Shown: one piece after another, positions 1 to 9,295 of the stretch
Layout: every line of letters starts with the position of its first letter
How positions within the stretch are numbered: the first letter of the stretch is position 1
From: Pelagisphaera sp964404745
Lineage (GTDB): Bacteria; Verrucomicrobiota; Verrucomicrobiia; Opitutales; Opitutaceae
Direction: 5' to 3'
DNA length: 64,000 nucleotides
Assembly: GCA_964404745.1 (NCBI GenBank)
Contig: CAYOLG010000010.1
Location: 1 to 64,000, forward strand
Program-made: the position numbers and the translations under genes
The notes under the pieces: model-generated
The model's database searches: none
Seen by the model: the letters and a program-made list of their open reading frames with translations, nothing else
What the model was told of the DNA's origin: nothing

Positions 1-818
1 CCGCTGATTGCGCTGTTGAAGCTTGCGGTCGTGCCGCTGAGCGTGGTGTCGCCCGTAAGACTGGTATTACCTTGATAAGTCTGGGAGCCGGATGTAGCGA
101 AGCTGCCGTTCAGATCAATCGAACCAACCGAAGTGAAATTGCCGACATTACTAAATGCATCCACCGTGGTGGTTTGGGCAAAATTGATGGCCAGGTCGTT
201 GCCACTTGCTTCCACCCCGTTCGCAAAGATTGCGGAATTGCCCTCAAAGCTTGAGGATCCCGCCAATGTGACGTTTCCACTGTAGTTTTGATCTGCATCC
301 GAAGTGACTGTTCCATAGACAGTCGCGTCACCTTGCACGTCCAGCTTGCCATTGGAAGATAGAGTGCCGGTCAAGTTCAAGTTGCCGGTCAGTACCGTAC
401 TGCCGGTCGTACCCCCGTAAGTAGTGAGCGTTTTGTCATTAAGCTCGAGGCCGTTGATCGTCAGGGTCGAGCCGTTTGCCGATGGGGATGTGCCACCGGT
501 GGTTGAGAGTTTCGTAACAGCCGAGACCACAGTCACATTACTGAGGCTTATCGCTGTGTTGTTTGTTGCTATGCCGCCACCGATTTGAACCGACTGCGCA
601 TTGGTCGCATTGAGGCCGCCTCCGAAAGACTGGAATAGATCACCAGACGAGAACGACACCGTGCCGTTGTTGAGGAACTCACTTGCGCCGGTAACGGCGG
701 TGTTTTTATTGATGCTGTCCGCCGTTACCGTCACATCAAAGTCACCCGCGCCCGTCGTTAGGTTGCCCAGCGTGATGCCACCGCCGAGGGTGACCGCGCC
801 AGTCTGGTTCGCATCGCC
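1..818 (-). repeat. Downstream copy of the internal module of the giant adhesin
   Basis: Second copy of the module described at 2617-3434. Nucleotides 552-762 are identical to 3168-3378, and 763-818 differ at only a few positions. The remaining part down to about 100 aligns with scattered substitutions and no visible frame change, so the repeat is coding and in frame. The copy is probably incomplete because the window ends. Confidence 0.8.
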
Positions 819-3800
819 CAAGGTCAAATTATAACCCGCACCGCTCACGCCCGCCGATGCATTAATCGCACCCGCCCCGGACAAGAGGATCGTATCGCCC
901 GATAAATTGACATTCCCGCCGAAGGTCTGATTGCCAGTGGTCGTAATGTTGCCGCTCAGTTCGGTGCCTCCTGTCACCGTTAGATCAGCGATATTGCTAT
1001 AGCTGTAGGTGCTTCCATCAAGGGCGGTGGTGGCGACATTGAGCTCCAGACTGTTGCCGGCTCCATCAATTCCATCGCCTAGTATTGCTGTGTTTGCCGT
1101 GATGGTAATGTTGTCATGAAGTGTAACAAAACCTGAAAGGGTCAGATCACCCGTCGTGTTTAAATTGCCTGACAGTCCCAAGTAATTGCTGGTGACTGTG
1201 AGACCCGACACCGGGGTGGATGTGCCGATAGCACCGAGGGTCATATTGCCGGTAAGACCCGCATCCATCGATAGGTTAAAGGCTCCGTCGATATTGCCAA
1301 GAATATTAACGTATCCCTGGCCGCCGGGGCGAGAGACGTATGGAATTTCAAAGGCCGAAAAGCCCGCGGTGCCATTGTTGATTGTACCAAACAAGTTGAC
1401 GTAAAGGGCTTCTCCGTCTGGGTGCACAGAAACCCGATTGAATTGACCGGGGTTGGCGATCTGGGCCACGTTTGATGGCAGTTGCCCACGTGACTGCGGC
1501 AGCTCGGGGACGAGAACGTCCCATCCCGTCACTGTGTTTGTCGTGGCATTGCCAAACACCGGAATAAAAAGCTCTTGCGCATCTGCACTGAGCGCGAAAC
1601 CGTAGATGGGATCGGTCAACTGGGAGGACACAGGCGTTGCGTTCACATTGCCGGGATCAGAAACGTTGTAGGTAGCGTAGCCATCTGTGCCGCCCACAAA
1701 GGCGTTGTTATCTGACACCGCAATCGTCCACGGCGTACCCACGACGGCGGAGACATTCGTACTTGACACCTCAAATGGGTTTTCAGGATCACTGATGTCG
1801 ACAATTTGCAAAGAGGTGTTGCCTACATAATAAGCGTAGTTCCCATCCGCCGACGTAGTCACCCAATTGTTGCTACTCCCGCCCGTATCGACACCCACTT
1901 GCGTCACGTCGGCCGATACAGTGGGATTGGTGGGGTCGGACACATCAAGAATTGTGAGACCACCGGCGTAGCTACTTTTCTGAGTGGATGTCACCACCAA
2001 TGTCGTATCATTGGCAAGTGCGGGGACCCAGGCGTTGCTTGGGAAAGTCGTATTACTCACGCCCCCGAGCCGGCTGAGGTTCGCGGGATCTGATGAATCG
2101 AAGACGGTGACCCGCTCGTCGGCAATACCCGCAATGTAGAGCCTCGAGCCATCGGCCGACCACACTGCACCACGACCTTTAGCCGCAGCACCTTCCGAGA
2201 TGGTTGTGTTGCCCGTGCTGCCCTGCGTTAATTGGACCGGGACCAGCGGATCGCTGAGGTCATAGATACTGATTCCACCACCGGTTCCGTTACTGGTACC
2301 GAAGTCCAAGTAAACACCGTGGCTACCATCGGGGGAGAGGATGAGCCCATAGGTAGAGTTGCTATCCCCAACGAGACCGGTGAAGGTTGGGTTTTGCACC
2401 AGACTGAGATCGACAGTTCTCCCGCTCCCAACACCACTCAACAGGCTGTCGCCTAGCAAGGTGACGTTGCCCTGCACGTCGATTGTCTTTGCCTGAAGGT
2501 CGCCGAGGATTTTGAGATCGCCAGCAATCGTAAGGGCTTCAACATCGGAAAGAGCGTCACTGTTAAGCGTCACCGACTCACTCGGCGTCAGTGTAAGGTT
2601 GTTGCCGCCACCATCGACCTTGACGCCTACACCGAACTCCAGGGTCGACGCGACCAGATTGGTATCGCCGAGCAGATCGACATCATCACGATACCATTGT
2701 TTTCCGCTCGTTGTAAAAGTGCCATTCAACTCCGTTGCACCCGTTGAGGTGAAATTGGCAACATTTGCAAAACCATCGACGGCGGACGTCTGCGTTAAAT
2801 TAATCGTCAGGTCGTTGCCGGCAGCTTCGATGCCGTTGGCAAAGGTGGCGGAGATGCCCGCAAAGCTTGAGGATCCCGCCAAGGTGACGTTTCCGCTGTA
2901 GTTTTGATCTGCAGTGGAAGTGACGCTTCCATCGACAGTCGCGTCACCTTGCACGTCCAGCTTGCCGTTGGAAGATAGAGAGCCGGTCAAGTTCAAGTTG
3001 CCGGTCAGTACGGTCTGGCCAGTGGTACCGGCGTAGGTCGTGACCGTTGCCCCGTTCAGATCGAGGCCGTTGATCGTCAGGGTCGAGCCGTTAGCCGATA
3101 GGGATGTCCCGCCGGTGGTGGAAATTTTTGCAATGGAGCCAACCACTGTGACGTTATTCAGGCTTAGCGCTGTGTTGTTTGTTGCTATGCCGCCACCGAT
3201 TTGAACCGACTGCGCATTGGTCGCATTGAGGCCGCCTCCGAAAGACTGGAATAGATCACCAGACGAGAACGACACCGTGCCGTTGTTGAGGAACTCACTT
3301 GCGCCGGTAACGGCGGTGTTTTTATTGATGCTGTCCGCCGTTACCGTCACATCAAAGTCACCCGCGCCCGTCGTTAGGCTTCCCAGCGTGATGCCACCGC
3401 CGAGGCTGACCGCGCCAGTCTGGTTCGCATCGCCAAGCGTCACCGCCATACTTTGATTGTTGATTCCACCCGCAAGGTTGATCGGCCCACTTCCGGAAAG
3501 AAGCTCGATGTTCACGAGCGGAACGATTTCCCCCGTCGCCTGAATGCCACCGGAGGCAACGAGTTTCGGGGCACCGACCCTAGTAGTGCTATTACCCGTG
3601 AAGCTGAGCACGTTGATCTCGGGGGTGGCAAAATTGCCGGTTGGGTCGACGCCAATGCCGATTGGGGCATCGACACTAGCAGCGTTAATAGTCAGGTTGA
3701 AGGGGCCACCATCGGAAAAAATGGCGCCACCCTTACCACCATCCCGCTCGACGGTGAAGCTTCCTGAGCCAACATCGATAGCCGTGTCGCCGCCCAAGGA

Positions 3801-4619
3801 CAGGTAGACACCATCGCTGCCCTCGCCCAATAAATTGATGTCGCTGTCTAATGTGGTGTAGGTGCCGTTGAATTCAATGTTGCCCGAATCCGTTTGAGCC
3901 GCATAGTTCTGAGACCCGACCGTCGTGACTGATCGGTAAGTCTGCCCGCCTTCGGCTACGTCACCGCTTGACTGGCCGTCTAAATAGGCAAGCTCTGATA
4001 CACCACCAACATTTTGATTGAAATAAACATTCTCGGATAAAATATTGAGCGTTCGGGCCGAATCATCTGAGTCGACTGTTCCATTGAATACAATCTGCAC
4101 CGCATCGTTGCTGACACTTGCATTCGTAGACAGCGTCACATCACTCCCTAAAACGACATCCGCGCCGTAGATCTGCGACCCATTCCCCGAACTGATGTTT
4201 GCAGCAAGCGTCAAATTTGATGAGTCGATCGTGATGTTCCCGTCAGCCGTTTCGACGTTGCTGCTAATATACACTTCTGTCACATTCGAGCCAATCGTCA
4301 AACCGCCAGTCAGGTTCTGCGACGCCTCGGTCAGCGCAAAGTTTGAGTTCCCAACCATACCCGCGTCGGTCACGACGAGCTGCGTGATGGTGCCGGTGCC
4401 GCTGGTGGAATTCGCCCCGTTAACTTCATAGCCAGCGGGCGTGATCGACAGGAAGACCTCGTCGTCGGATTGATCATCGAAGGAGACCGTCAGCACTGAG
4501 CCAGTGAGCTCGACATCGACCGCGCCCATGAGGGCCCCGCTTTTTGAATTCAGGTAGGCAGCCTTGTAAAACAAGAGAGACGAAAAGGTTTTAGAAAGCG
4601 AACGTTTGAACTTTTTCAT
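1..4619 (-). CDS. Giant sequon-rich adhesin-like surface protein with embedded LVIVD propeller (3' end off window)
   Basis: One frame stays open from the ATG at 4619 to the window edge, giving at least 1539 codons with no stop, so the protein is truncated here. The sequence is dominated by short Gly/Asn/Thr/Ser-rich beta repeats (patterns such as GNLNLTG, GNVTLAG) typical of beta-helical adhesins or autotransporter passengers. Residues about 735-1100 differ: they carry SDP-type repeats (IYDLSDP, ILDVSDP, IVDISDP) expected of an LVIVD/YVTN beta-propeller. Residues about 395-667 are repeated, partly almost perfectly, at about 1267-1539. By eye it holds about 60 N-X-S/T sites and only about 20 lysines. 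The N-terminus is basic (MKKFKRSLSK) with no convincing Sec signal. It lies 35 bp downstream of a lysine-methyltransferase-like gene. Secretion route and ligand are unknown; the C-terminal anchor would lie outside the window. Confidence 0.85.
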   Translation of the reverse strand, partial: MKKFKRSLSKTFSSLLFYKAAYLNSKSGALMGAVDVELTGSVLTVSFDDQSDDEVFLSITPAGYEVNGANSTSGTGTITQLVVTDAGMVGNSNFALTEASQNLTGGLTIGSNVTEVYISSNVETADGNITIDSSNLTLAANISSGNGSQIYGADVVLGSDVTLSTNASVSNDAVQIVFNGTVDSDDSARTLNILSENVYFNQNVGGVSELAYLDGQSSGDVAEGGQTYRSVTTVGSQNYAAQTDSGNIEFNGTYTTLDSDINLLGEGSDGVYLSLGGDTAIDVGSGSFTVERDGGKGGAIFSDGGPFNLTINAASVDAPIGIGVDPTGNFATPEINVLSFTGNSTTRVGAPKLVASGGIQATGEIVPLVNIELLSGSGPINLAGGINNQSMAVTLGDANQTGAVSLGGGITLGSLTTGAGDFDVTVTADSINKNTAVTGASEFLNNGTVSFSSGDLFQSFGGGLNATNAQSVQIGGGIATNNTALSLNNVTVVGSIAKISTTGGTSLSANGSTLTINGLDLNGATVTTYAGTTGQTVLTGNLNLTGSLSSNGKLDVQGDATVDGSVTSTADQNYSGNVTLAGSSSFAGISATFANGIEAAGNDLTINLTQTSAVDGFANVANFTSTGATELNGTFTTSGKQWYRDDVDLLGDTNLVASTLEFGVGVKVDGGGNNLTLTPSESVTLNSDALSDVEALTIAGDLKILGDLQAKTIDVQGNVTLLGDSLLSGVGSGRTVDLSLVQNPTFTGLVGDSNSTYGLILSPDGSHGVYLDFGTSNGTGGGISIYDLSDPLVPVQLTQGSTGNTTISEGAAAKGRGAVWSADGSRLYIAGIADERVTVFDSSDPANLSRLGGVSNTTFPSNAWVPALANDTTLVVTSTQKSSYAGGLTILDVSDPTNPTVSADVTQVGVDTGGSSNNWVTTSADGNYAYYVGNTSLQIVDISDPENPFEVSSTNVSAVVGTPWTIAVSDNNAFVGGTDGYATYNVSDPGNVNATPVSSQLTDPIYGFALSADAQELFIPVFGNATTNTVTGWDVLVPELPQSRGQLPSNVAQIANPGQFNRVSVHPDGEALYVNLFGTINNGTAGFSAFEIPYVSRPGGQGYVNILGNIDGAFNLSMDAGLTGNMTLGAIGTSTPVSGLTVTSNYLGLSGNLNTTGDLTLSGFVTLHDNITITANTAILGDGIDGAGNSLELNVATTALDGSTYSYSNIADLTVTGGTELSGNITTTGNQTFGGNVNLSGDTILLSGAGAINASAGVSGAGYNLTLGDANQTGAVTLGGGITLGNLTTGAGDFDVTVTADSINKNTAVTGASEFLNNGTVSFSSGDLFQSFGGGLNATNAQSVQIGGGIATNNTAISLSNVTVVSAVTKLSTTGGTSPSANGSTLTINGLELNDKTLTTYGGTTGSTVLTGNLNLTGTLSSNGKLDVQGDATVYGTVTSDADQNYSGNVTLAGSSSFEGNSAIFANGVEASGNDLAINFAQTTTVDAFSNVGNFTSVGSIDLNGSFATSGSQTYQGNTSLTGDTTLSGTTASFNSAIS
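2617..3434 (-). repeat. Upstream copy of an internal module of the giant adhesin
   Basis: This stretch matches 1-818 at a constant offset of 2616 bp (872 codons). The match is nearly perfect over the segment 3168-3434: the 211 nt 3168-3378 are identical to 552-762 by eye. It is clearly related but diverged from about 2716 to 3167 (for example both copies share the GKLDVQGDATV stretch), and weak below about 2716. The two copies flank the propeller segment, so the protein reads module, propeller, module. The near-identity of one part within a diverged whole suggests recent duplication or gene conversion. Confidence 0.8.
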
Positions 4620-4654
4620 TTGAAGATGTCAAAAAGCAGTGTTTTTTTTAAAAA

Positions 4655-6232
4655 TCAAGGAGCCAACAGACGGGACTTTTTTAGTTTTTCCATAGAAGTA
4701 AAATAAAATCTTTCAACGAGTTTCTTCTGGCGTTCCGGGTCAGAAATCACTTCCTCGCCCTCATTGAAATTCAATTGCTTCTTTCGTACCGCTTCTAGGA
4801 TTTGAATACAAATTTCCTCGGGGCTGCGGGTGCCGTCACACAACTGTATCAGAGTCGCCATGATCGCATCTGTCGCGGTCATACCGAGATAAAAGTTAGA
4901 CACCTTTTGATTGTTAGCGGCCTGCCAGCGAGCCAATGGAAGCGAATAGGGGTTACCCGGCGTTGGTTCAGTGAGGCTTAGTTCCGACAAATAGAAGTCC
5001 GCGGTTTTGGTAAAGTAGGCCCGCAATAGAATCGTGTAGATGAGCTCGCAAATTGCTTCGTCTTCTTTCTCTGGACAAGTTGCTTTGAGAGGCTCCAAGA
5101 GAGACTCCGTTAGAACATCCACCGGAATGCTACCGTTAAGGGCGAGAGCTTCCAAGACCATCGCAGTTGCGGGATCGGTCACCGAGATTTCAGCCCCACC
5201 CTGCATAGCAAATACTGCTGGCTGGCTCCCCTCTAGAGCTTGCCTGAGGTCTATCATACTGACCGCCGTCAAACTGCGCACCCGGCTCGGTTGAATATTA
5301 CGATTGAATTCAACACCCGCATGACAAAGGAGGGAACAGCGGAAGGTTCGGTTACGAAGAAAATCTAGGTATTGTTCGATGGCTACTTGATTACCCTTGA
5401 GTTGCGCAAAGGTCTTTTGCGCCTCTTCTGAAATGTCCGCCATCATCATCGAAGCGGGCTCCGCATCCCCGAGATAGTTTAAGCCCGCCCCCAAAGCCTG
5501 ACGATGAAAATCTGCAAAATAAAAGGCATCGTTTTCATTCTCCAGGAACTCGTGCGCGATGTAAGAATCATCTGTATTCAGCAATAGCTCCAACTCACCG
5601 GCAAGGAATTTGCCGTATGCGCTGTCCTGGTTACAGGCGCTGGCGAGGAATTGCAGCAGGGCCTTGGACTGCCCCACCTTTTCCATGGGATCTTTCAAAT
5701 TGCCTGTGTGCAACAACATCATGTCCCGCAGCGCCCCGCGCATCTTCCAGCCGGGCAAACAATTATAGCTGACGTAGGCAATACCCCTGGAGCTGAGGTT
5801 CTCTTTACTGATGCGTAGAAGCGCCGCTTTCGCTGAATCTGGAATCCAAGAATACACGCCGTGCGAAATGATGTAATCAAACTCCCCAAAATCCCTACCG
5901 AGCTCACAGATATCGGCATGGAGAAATTGAACATTTCTAATCCCGATCGCCTCGGTCGCTTCCAGCGCGACTTCGATTTGCGATTTAGAATAATCTACCC
6001 CCAAAAATTTTCCCTCCGGGAAGAGTTGCGCCATCGCCAGGAGATTTGTGCCTGAACTGCAACCCAACTCCAAAACACGCGCCCTTGATGGATGCACTGG
6101 ATCCATACCAAAAAGCCATCCCAGTGCCGACAATCGGCCAATGTGAGTCTGCGAAATGCTCAGTAGAGGGTAATTGACGATGTCGTATGCATTCGGAGGC
6201 TCCTCGGAGGTGGCATTCTCATTCTGAACCAT
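4655..6232 (-). CDS. PKMT-like class I SAM-dependent protein methyltransferase with regulatory domain
   Basis: 525 aa. It starts with a YDIVNYP...SQTHIGRL segment followed by the SAM-binding motif LELGCSSGTN (residues about 53-62) and the post-motifs FDYIISHGVYSW and YVSYNCLPGW. These are the hallmarks of the family with a Methyltransf_25-type catalytic domain, a methyltransferase regulatory domain and a winged-helix C-terminus. That family includes Rickettsia PKMT1/PKMT2, which methylate lysines of the surface autotransporter OmpB (established for Rickettsia). The C-terminal part (about 330-525) fits the winged-helix region. The gene is 35 bp upstream of the giant adhesin on the same strand, likely co-transcribed, so the adhesin is its probable substrate (inference). 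The residue type methylated cannot be read from sequence. Confidence 0.85.
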   Translation of the reverse strand: MVQNENATSEEPPNAYDIVNYPLLSISQTHIGRLSALGWLFGMDPVHPSRARVLELGCSSGTNLLAMAQLFPEGKFLGVDYSKSQIEVALEATEAIGIRNVQFLHADICELGRDFGEFDYIISHGVYSWIPDSAKAALLRISKENLSSRGIAYVSYNCLPGWKMRGALRDMMLLHTGNLKDPMEKVGQSKALLQFLASACNQDSAYGKFLAGELELLLNTDDSYIAHEFLENENDAFYFADFHRQALGAGLNYLGDAEPASMMMADISEEAQKTFAQLKGNQVAIEQYLDFLRNRTFRCSLLCHAGVEFNRNIQPSRVRSLTAVSMIDLRQALEGSQPAVFAMQGGAEISVTDPATAMVLEALALNGSIPVDVLTESLLEPLKATCPEKEDEAICELIYTILLRAYFTKTADFYLSELSLTEPTPGNPYSLPLARWQAANNQKVSNFYLGMTATDAIMATLIQLCDGTRSPEEICIQILEAVRKKQLNFNEGEEVISDPERQKKLVERFYFTSMEKLKKSRLLAP

Positions 6233-6386
6233 AAATAGCTTGCTTATGGAACTTTTTCCAAAAGCAGATAAATTTCGGTTGCAAACAAATAATTAGCCAA
6301 TTCAGGCGGCTGTTTGGAACCACATAATCTCAGACTACTTCCAATCTTGAAATGCGAACCGTACTACACAGTCTAAGCTACACTTT
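6233..6386. promoter_or_regulatory. Divergent intergenic region between methyltransferase and glycosyltransferase genes
   Basis: This 154-bp AT-rich spacer separates the two outward-reading starts at 6232 (minus) and 6387 (plus), so it must carry the promoters of both the methyltransferase-adhesin unit and the glycosyltransferase. I see no clear operator palindrome or convincing -35/-10 pair. The assignment rests on gene layout only. Confidence 0.45.
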
Positions 6387-8204
6387 ATGACAACGCCGAT
6401 CCCTGAAACTCAAGCCCCAGTCTCGGGCCCAAAAGCCTCGAATCCCCTCCTGGACTTTTCCGTTGAAAAACTCCATGCGGCCTACCGCAAGTCCGACTTT
6501 GACTCCATGTCAAAGCAGTTCCTGGAAGTCATTGTGCACATGCAGCAGGTAACTTATTACGCACTGCCCTCTGCGGAAAAACAGGCCCTCAACCGCTTTG
6601 TCATGCACTTCCTATACTTCATGAGCCTGGAGGATTTCATCCTGGGCGACGCCTACGCGGCCAAACTGATTCCCCTCAACGCAACGATCGCCAACATCGT
6701 GGCAATGAGCGAATTCCGCAACACCGACCCCTTTGTTCAAATCTTACTCAAACAGCAACGTAACTTCTCCAAGCTCCTCGTCCTTTATTCCGTTCACAAC
6801 CGTACTCCCATCAACCGGAAAGCACTCTTCGACGCCAGCCCCGCCCTAGCTACCCTATGGTATTATAGCTTCGGCGAAAGCTACCGCAACGGCTGCGCCG
6901 ACCCCCTCACCCTTAAAAACCTTCGCACTCACATCAACTTCGAGGATGACCGCCTCAACGGAATCAACGGACTCAGTCATCACATTTATTTCGGAGCGAC
7001 CTACATCGACCACGAGAAAGACTACCTCGTTAAACAACGCATTAACCGCCTCGTACAACAAACCCCTCTCTGCAAAACCGAAATCACCAACAAGCCCAAG
7101 AAGGGGCGCATCGCCGTCTTAACCAGCATGTGGTTCACCCGCCAGAGCGTGTACCGCTCCCAATTCCCCTTTCTCAAGGCTCTCTCCGAAAAATACGACC
7201 TAGTCCTTATCAAATTAGGCAACAAGGACAAAAAAACCGACGACAGCATCTTTTCTGAAGTCCGCAATTTTTGCGCCACGAGCGATAGTAGCGACCTTTC
7301 TGCCATTAAGGATAACGACTTCGAATTAGCTTACTTCCCCGATATCGGCATGAGCATTGAGAGCATCCTACTCTCCAACATGCGCATCGCCCCGATTCAG
7401 GTCAGTAATTACGGTCATCCCGTCAGCACCTTCGGCGCCAAGATCGACTATTGGATTGGCGGTCAGGAGACCGAAGATCCCGAACGCGCCCTCGAACACT
7501 ACTCCGAGCGCCTCGTCCTGATCCCTGGTTGCGCACAAGCCCCCGTCCCTCTTGATTATCAACTCACTTACCCATCTCTGCCAGAAAGCCCAATCCTAAT
7601 CAACTGCACCTGGAGCTCGCAAAAAATCAACCACGAACACCTCCTCCGCCTTCGCGAGATCCAGGAACGCGCCAAAACCCCTGTCATATTCCGTTTCTTC
7701 CCCGGCGGCGCCTGCCTTTCAAATGGCCACATGCCGCTGCAACGAGCCATTAGTGAGATCCTCGGCGCCGAACACACTCAGGTCTTGCCCAACTTCGATT
7801 TTGAGAATTATATGAAGAACCTCGAGTTGGCCCACTTCGCTCTCGATGCGTATCCATTTGGCGGTTACAACACCGCGGTCGACCTCCTCTCCCTCCGCCA
7901 ACCCATCGTCACGATGGCAGGTAATCGTTTCTACAACAATTCCACCGCCTACCTTCTCAATCGAATGGATCTCGGCGAGCTCGTCACGCAAACACCTCAG
8001 GAATACATCGACCTTGCGGTGCGCATGATCGACAATCCCGATTACCGCAGCCGCATGATCCGCCGCCTTAAAACTGCAGACCTCGATAATACCCTCATCA
8101 GCCATGAGCATGTACCCGCCTTTGTCCGGGCTATCAAGCATCTACTTGAAAACCATCAGACCCTTAAAAAGGATTCCAAGCGCAGCCCTATCTTTATCGA
8201 TTGA
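6387..8204 (+). CDS. HMW1C/GT41-like cytoplasmic protein glycosyltransferase
   Basis: 605 aa, close to the 620-650 aa of HMW1C-family N-glycosyltransferases. The N-terminal half is helical and unlike a TPR array. The C-terminal half carries the GT-B features of that family: GRIAVLTSMWF, the IAPIQVSNYGHPVST segment (about residue 340), FRFFPGG, and DAYPFGGYNTAVDLLSL (about 487-503), followed by QTPQEYIDLAVRM. In Haemophilus HMW1C and Actinobacillus NGT, the matching regions bind UDP-hexose and glycosylate Asn in N-X-S/T sites of adhesins (established). No signal peptide is present, consistent with action in the cytoplasm before export. It is divergent from the methyltransferase and about 1.8 kb from the sequon-rich adhesin. 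It could instead be an O-GlcNAc (SPINDLY-type) enzyme; the absence of TPRs argues against that. Confidence 0.8.
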   Translation: MTTPIPETQAPVSGPKASNPLLDFSVEKLHAAYRKSDFDSMSKQFLEVIVHMQQVTYYALPSAEKQALNRFVMHFLYFMSLEDFILGDAYAAKLIPLNATIANIVAMSEFRNTDPFVQILLKQQRNFSKLLVLYSVHNRTPINRKALFDASPALATLWYYSFGESYRNGCADPLTLKNLRTHINFEDDRLNGINGLSHHIYFGATYIDHEKDYLVKQRINRLVQQTPLCKTEITNKPKKGRIAVLTSMWFTRQSVYRSQFPFLKALSEKYDLVLIKLGNKDKKTDDSIFSEVRNFCATSDSSDLSAIKDNDFELAYFPDIGMSIESILLSNMRIAPIQVSNYGHPVSTFGAKIDYWIGGQETEDPERALEHYSERLVLIPGCAQAPVPLDYQLTYPSLPESPILINCTWSSQKINHEHLLRLREIQERAKTPVIFRFFPGGACLSNGHMPLQRAISEILGAEHTQVLPNFDFENYMKNLELAHFALDAYPFGGYNTAVDLLSLRQPIVTMAGNRFYNNSTAYLLNRMDLGELVTQTPQEYIDLAVRMIDNPDYRSRMIRRLKTADLDNTLISHEHVPAFVRAIKHLLENHQTLKKDSKRSPIFID

Positions 8205-8854
8205 ACGATTCATTAAAATCCAACTATGCGCGGATTTTTTTGACTCCATCCGATCCAATACAAGATGCTACAAGAAGAGTTGTCAACGGTCAGGGTAGCC
8301 GGGCACAAGCCGCTTGTTCGAAGCATTGTTGCTGTAACTCGCAGAAGCTAGGTGCGGCCAGTTATTTAACTAGGATACTCATGAATTCCGACTCCTCTTT
8401 TCGGGTTTAATCGTCTGGCGTCGGAGGTGAGGCATTCGGCAATCGGCCCACACTATCCATACAACCGGGAGTGGATACGGCTTTGGGCATGGCTGTGCTC
8501 TTTGTAAATCCAACTCCATGAACACTGGCATAAATTCGATGATCCTCGGTGCGATACGCCAAGCGCATACCCCGTATATGGGACGGAAGGTCTCCACCGT
8601 TCGCGAATCAAAGCTGAACCAAACGGGTGACTCCGCGAGCGGTTCGAAACTCCCAGCGACTAACTCGAAGGCATTCTGGACGTGCAAATACTGCAAGAGT
8701 GCCGGCGAGGGATCGACAAATAAAAACCCCTGGCAGCGGCTGACACCCTGGGCATTGTGCAATCACTTGCAGGAATTTGCTTTTGGCGGCACTAGCCGCC
8801 GGGGCTAGGGTTGAGTCAGCAAGGGTGGAGCGACGAGTATGGTGGGCTTCATTT
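8205..8854. other. Stretch without recognisable gene
   Basis: About 650 bp between the glycosyltransferase and the decayed methyltransferase. Open frames exist on both strands, but none has a recognisable motif or convincing coding character. It probably belongs to the same decayed island that reaches to tRNA-Lys. No clear terminator hairpin is seen directly after the glycosyltransferase stop. Confidence 0.4.
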
Positions 8855-9295
8855 TCATCTTACTTCCTTCTGAACTACAGCTTGATAGCCAATGTACACT
8901 TTTTGCGCTTCTTCTCCAAATATAAGGCTGAAAGCGTTTACGGCTATTTCGGGACGATGCAGTGCATCTCTTGGTTGCCCCCACATGGAATCATCGAACA
9001 CCATGATGCCGCCTATTTTCAATAGCGGCTATGCCAATTACGTATCGGTCAGCACATCTTTGGTAATGTGACTCCCATCTGTGTAGATAAAATCGTATTG
9101 CTGTTTCGTATCTTGGCACAGCGTCGCCGCTAACATGGCTACGGACGCCCCTTAGCTTTCCAACCGCCCGCTCAGGAAACTTGTTCTGTTGCACATCGCG
9201 GTTGTGGTCGAAGTTATTCTCGACCTATTGCATGTTTATTTCGCTATGCTCCTCGCCGCCTTGCCATGTGTCTATGCAATCAATACAGCTGCCAA
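8855..9295 (-). pseudogene. Broken class I SAM methyltransferase (Methyltransf_24-like) fragment
   Basis: Reading the minus strand across frames gives CIDTWQGGEEH, then VENNFDHN...VQQNKFPERAV, then QQYDFIYTDGSH, then LLKIGGIMVFDDSMWG and a C-terminal YIGYQAVVQKE, in the order typical of the Methyltransf_24-type family. The reading is interrupted by a stop near CIDTWQ..NMQ, at least one frameshift (around 9130-9150), and a TAA and a TAG just before the GGIMVFDD motif. The N-terminal SAM-binding part is missing and the remnant runs straight into the integrase remnant. It is therefore a dead fragment inside the tRNA-adjacent relic island. Confidence 0.75.

Noticed and set aside
601..4431. Short plus-strand open frames over the giant adhesin
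   Set aside because: They are antisense shadows. The minus frame is continuous through the whole region and carries the repeats, and the duplicated plus ORFs simply mirror the internal repeat.
8379..8808. ORFs of about 96-127 aa on both strands in the tRNA-adjacent region
   Set aside because: Neither has recognisable motifs or a ribosome site, and they overlap each other in a region that otherwise holds only relics.
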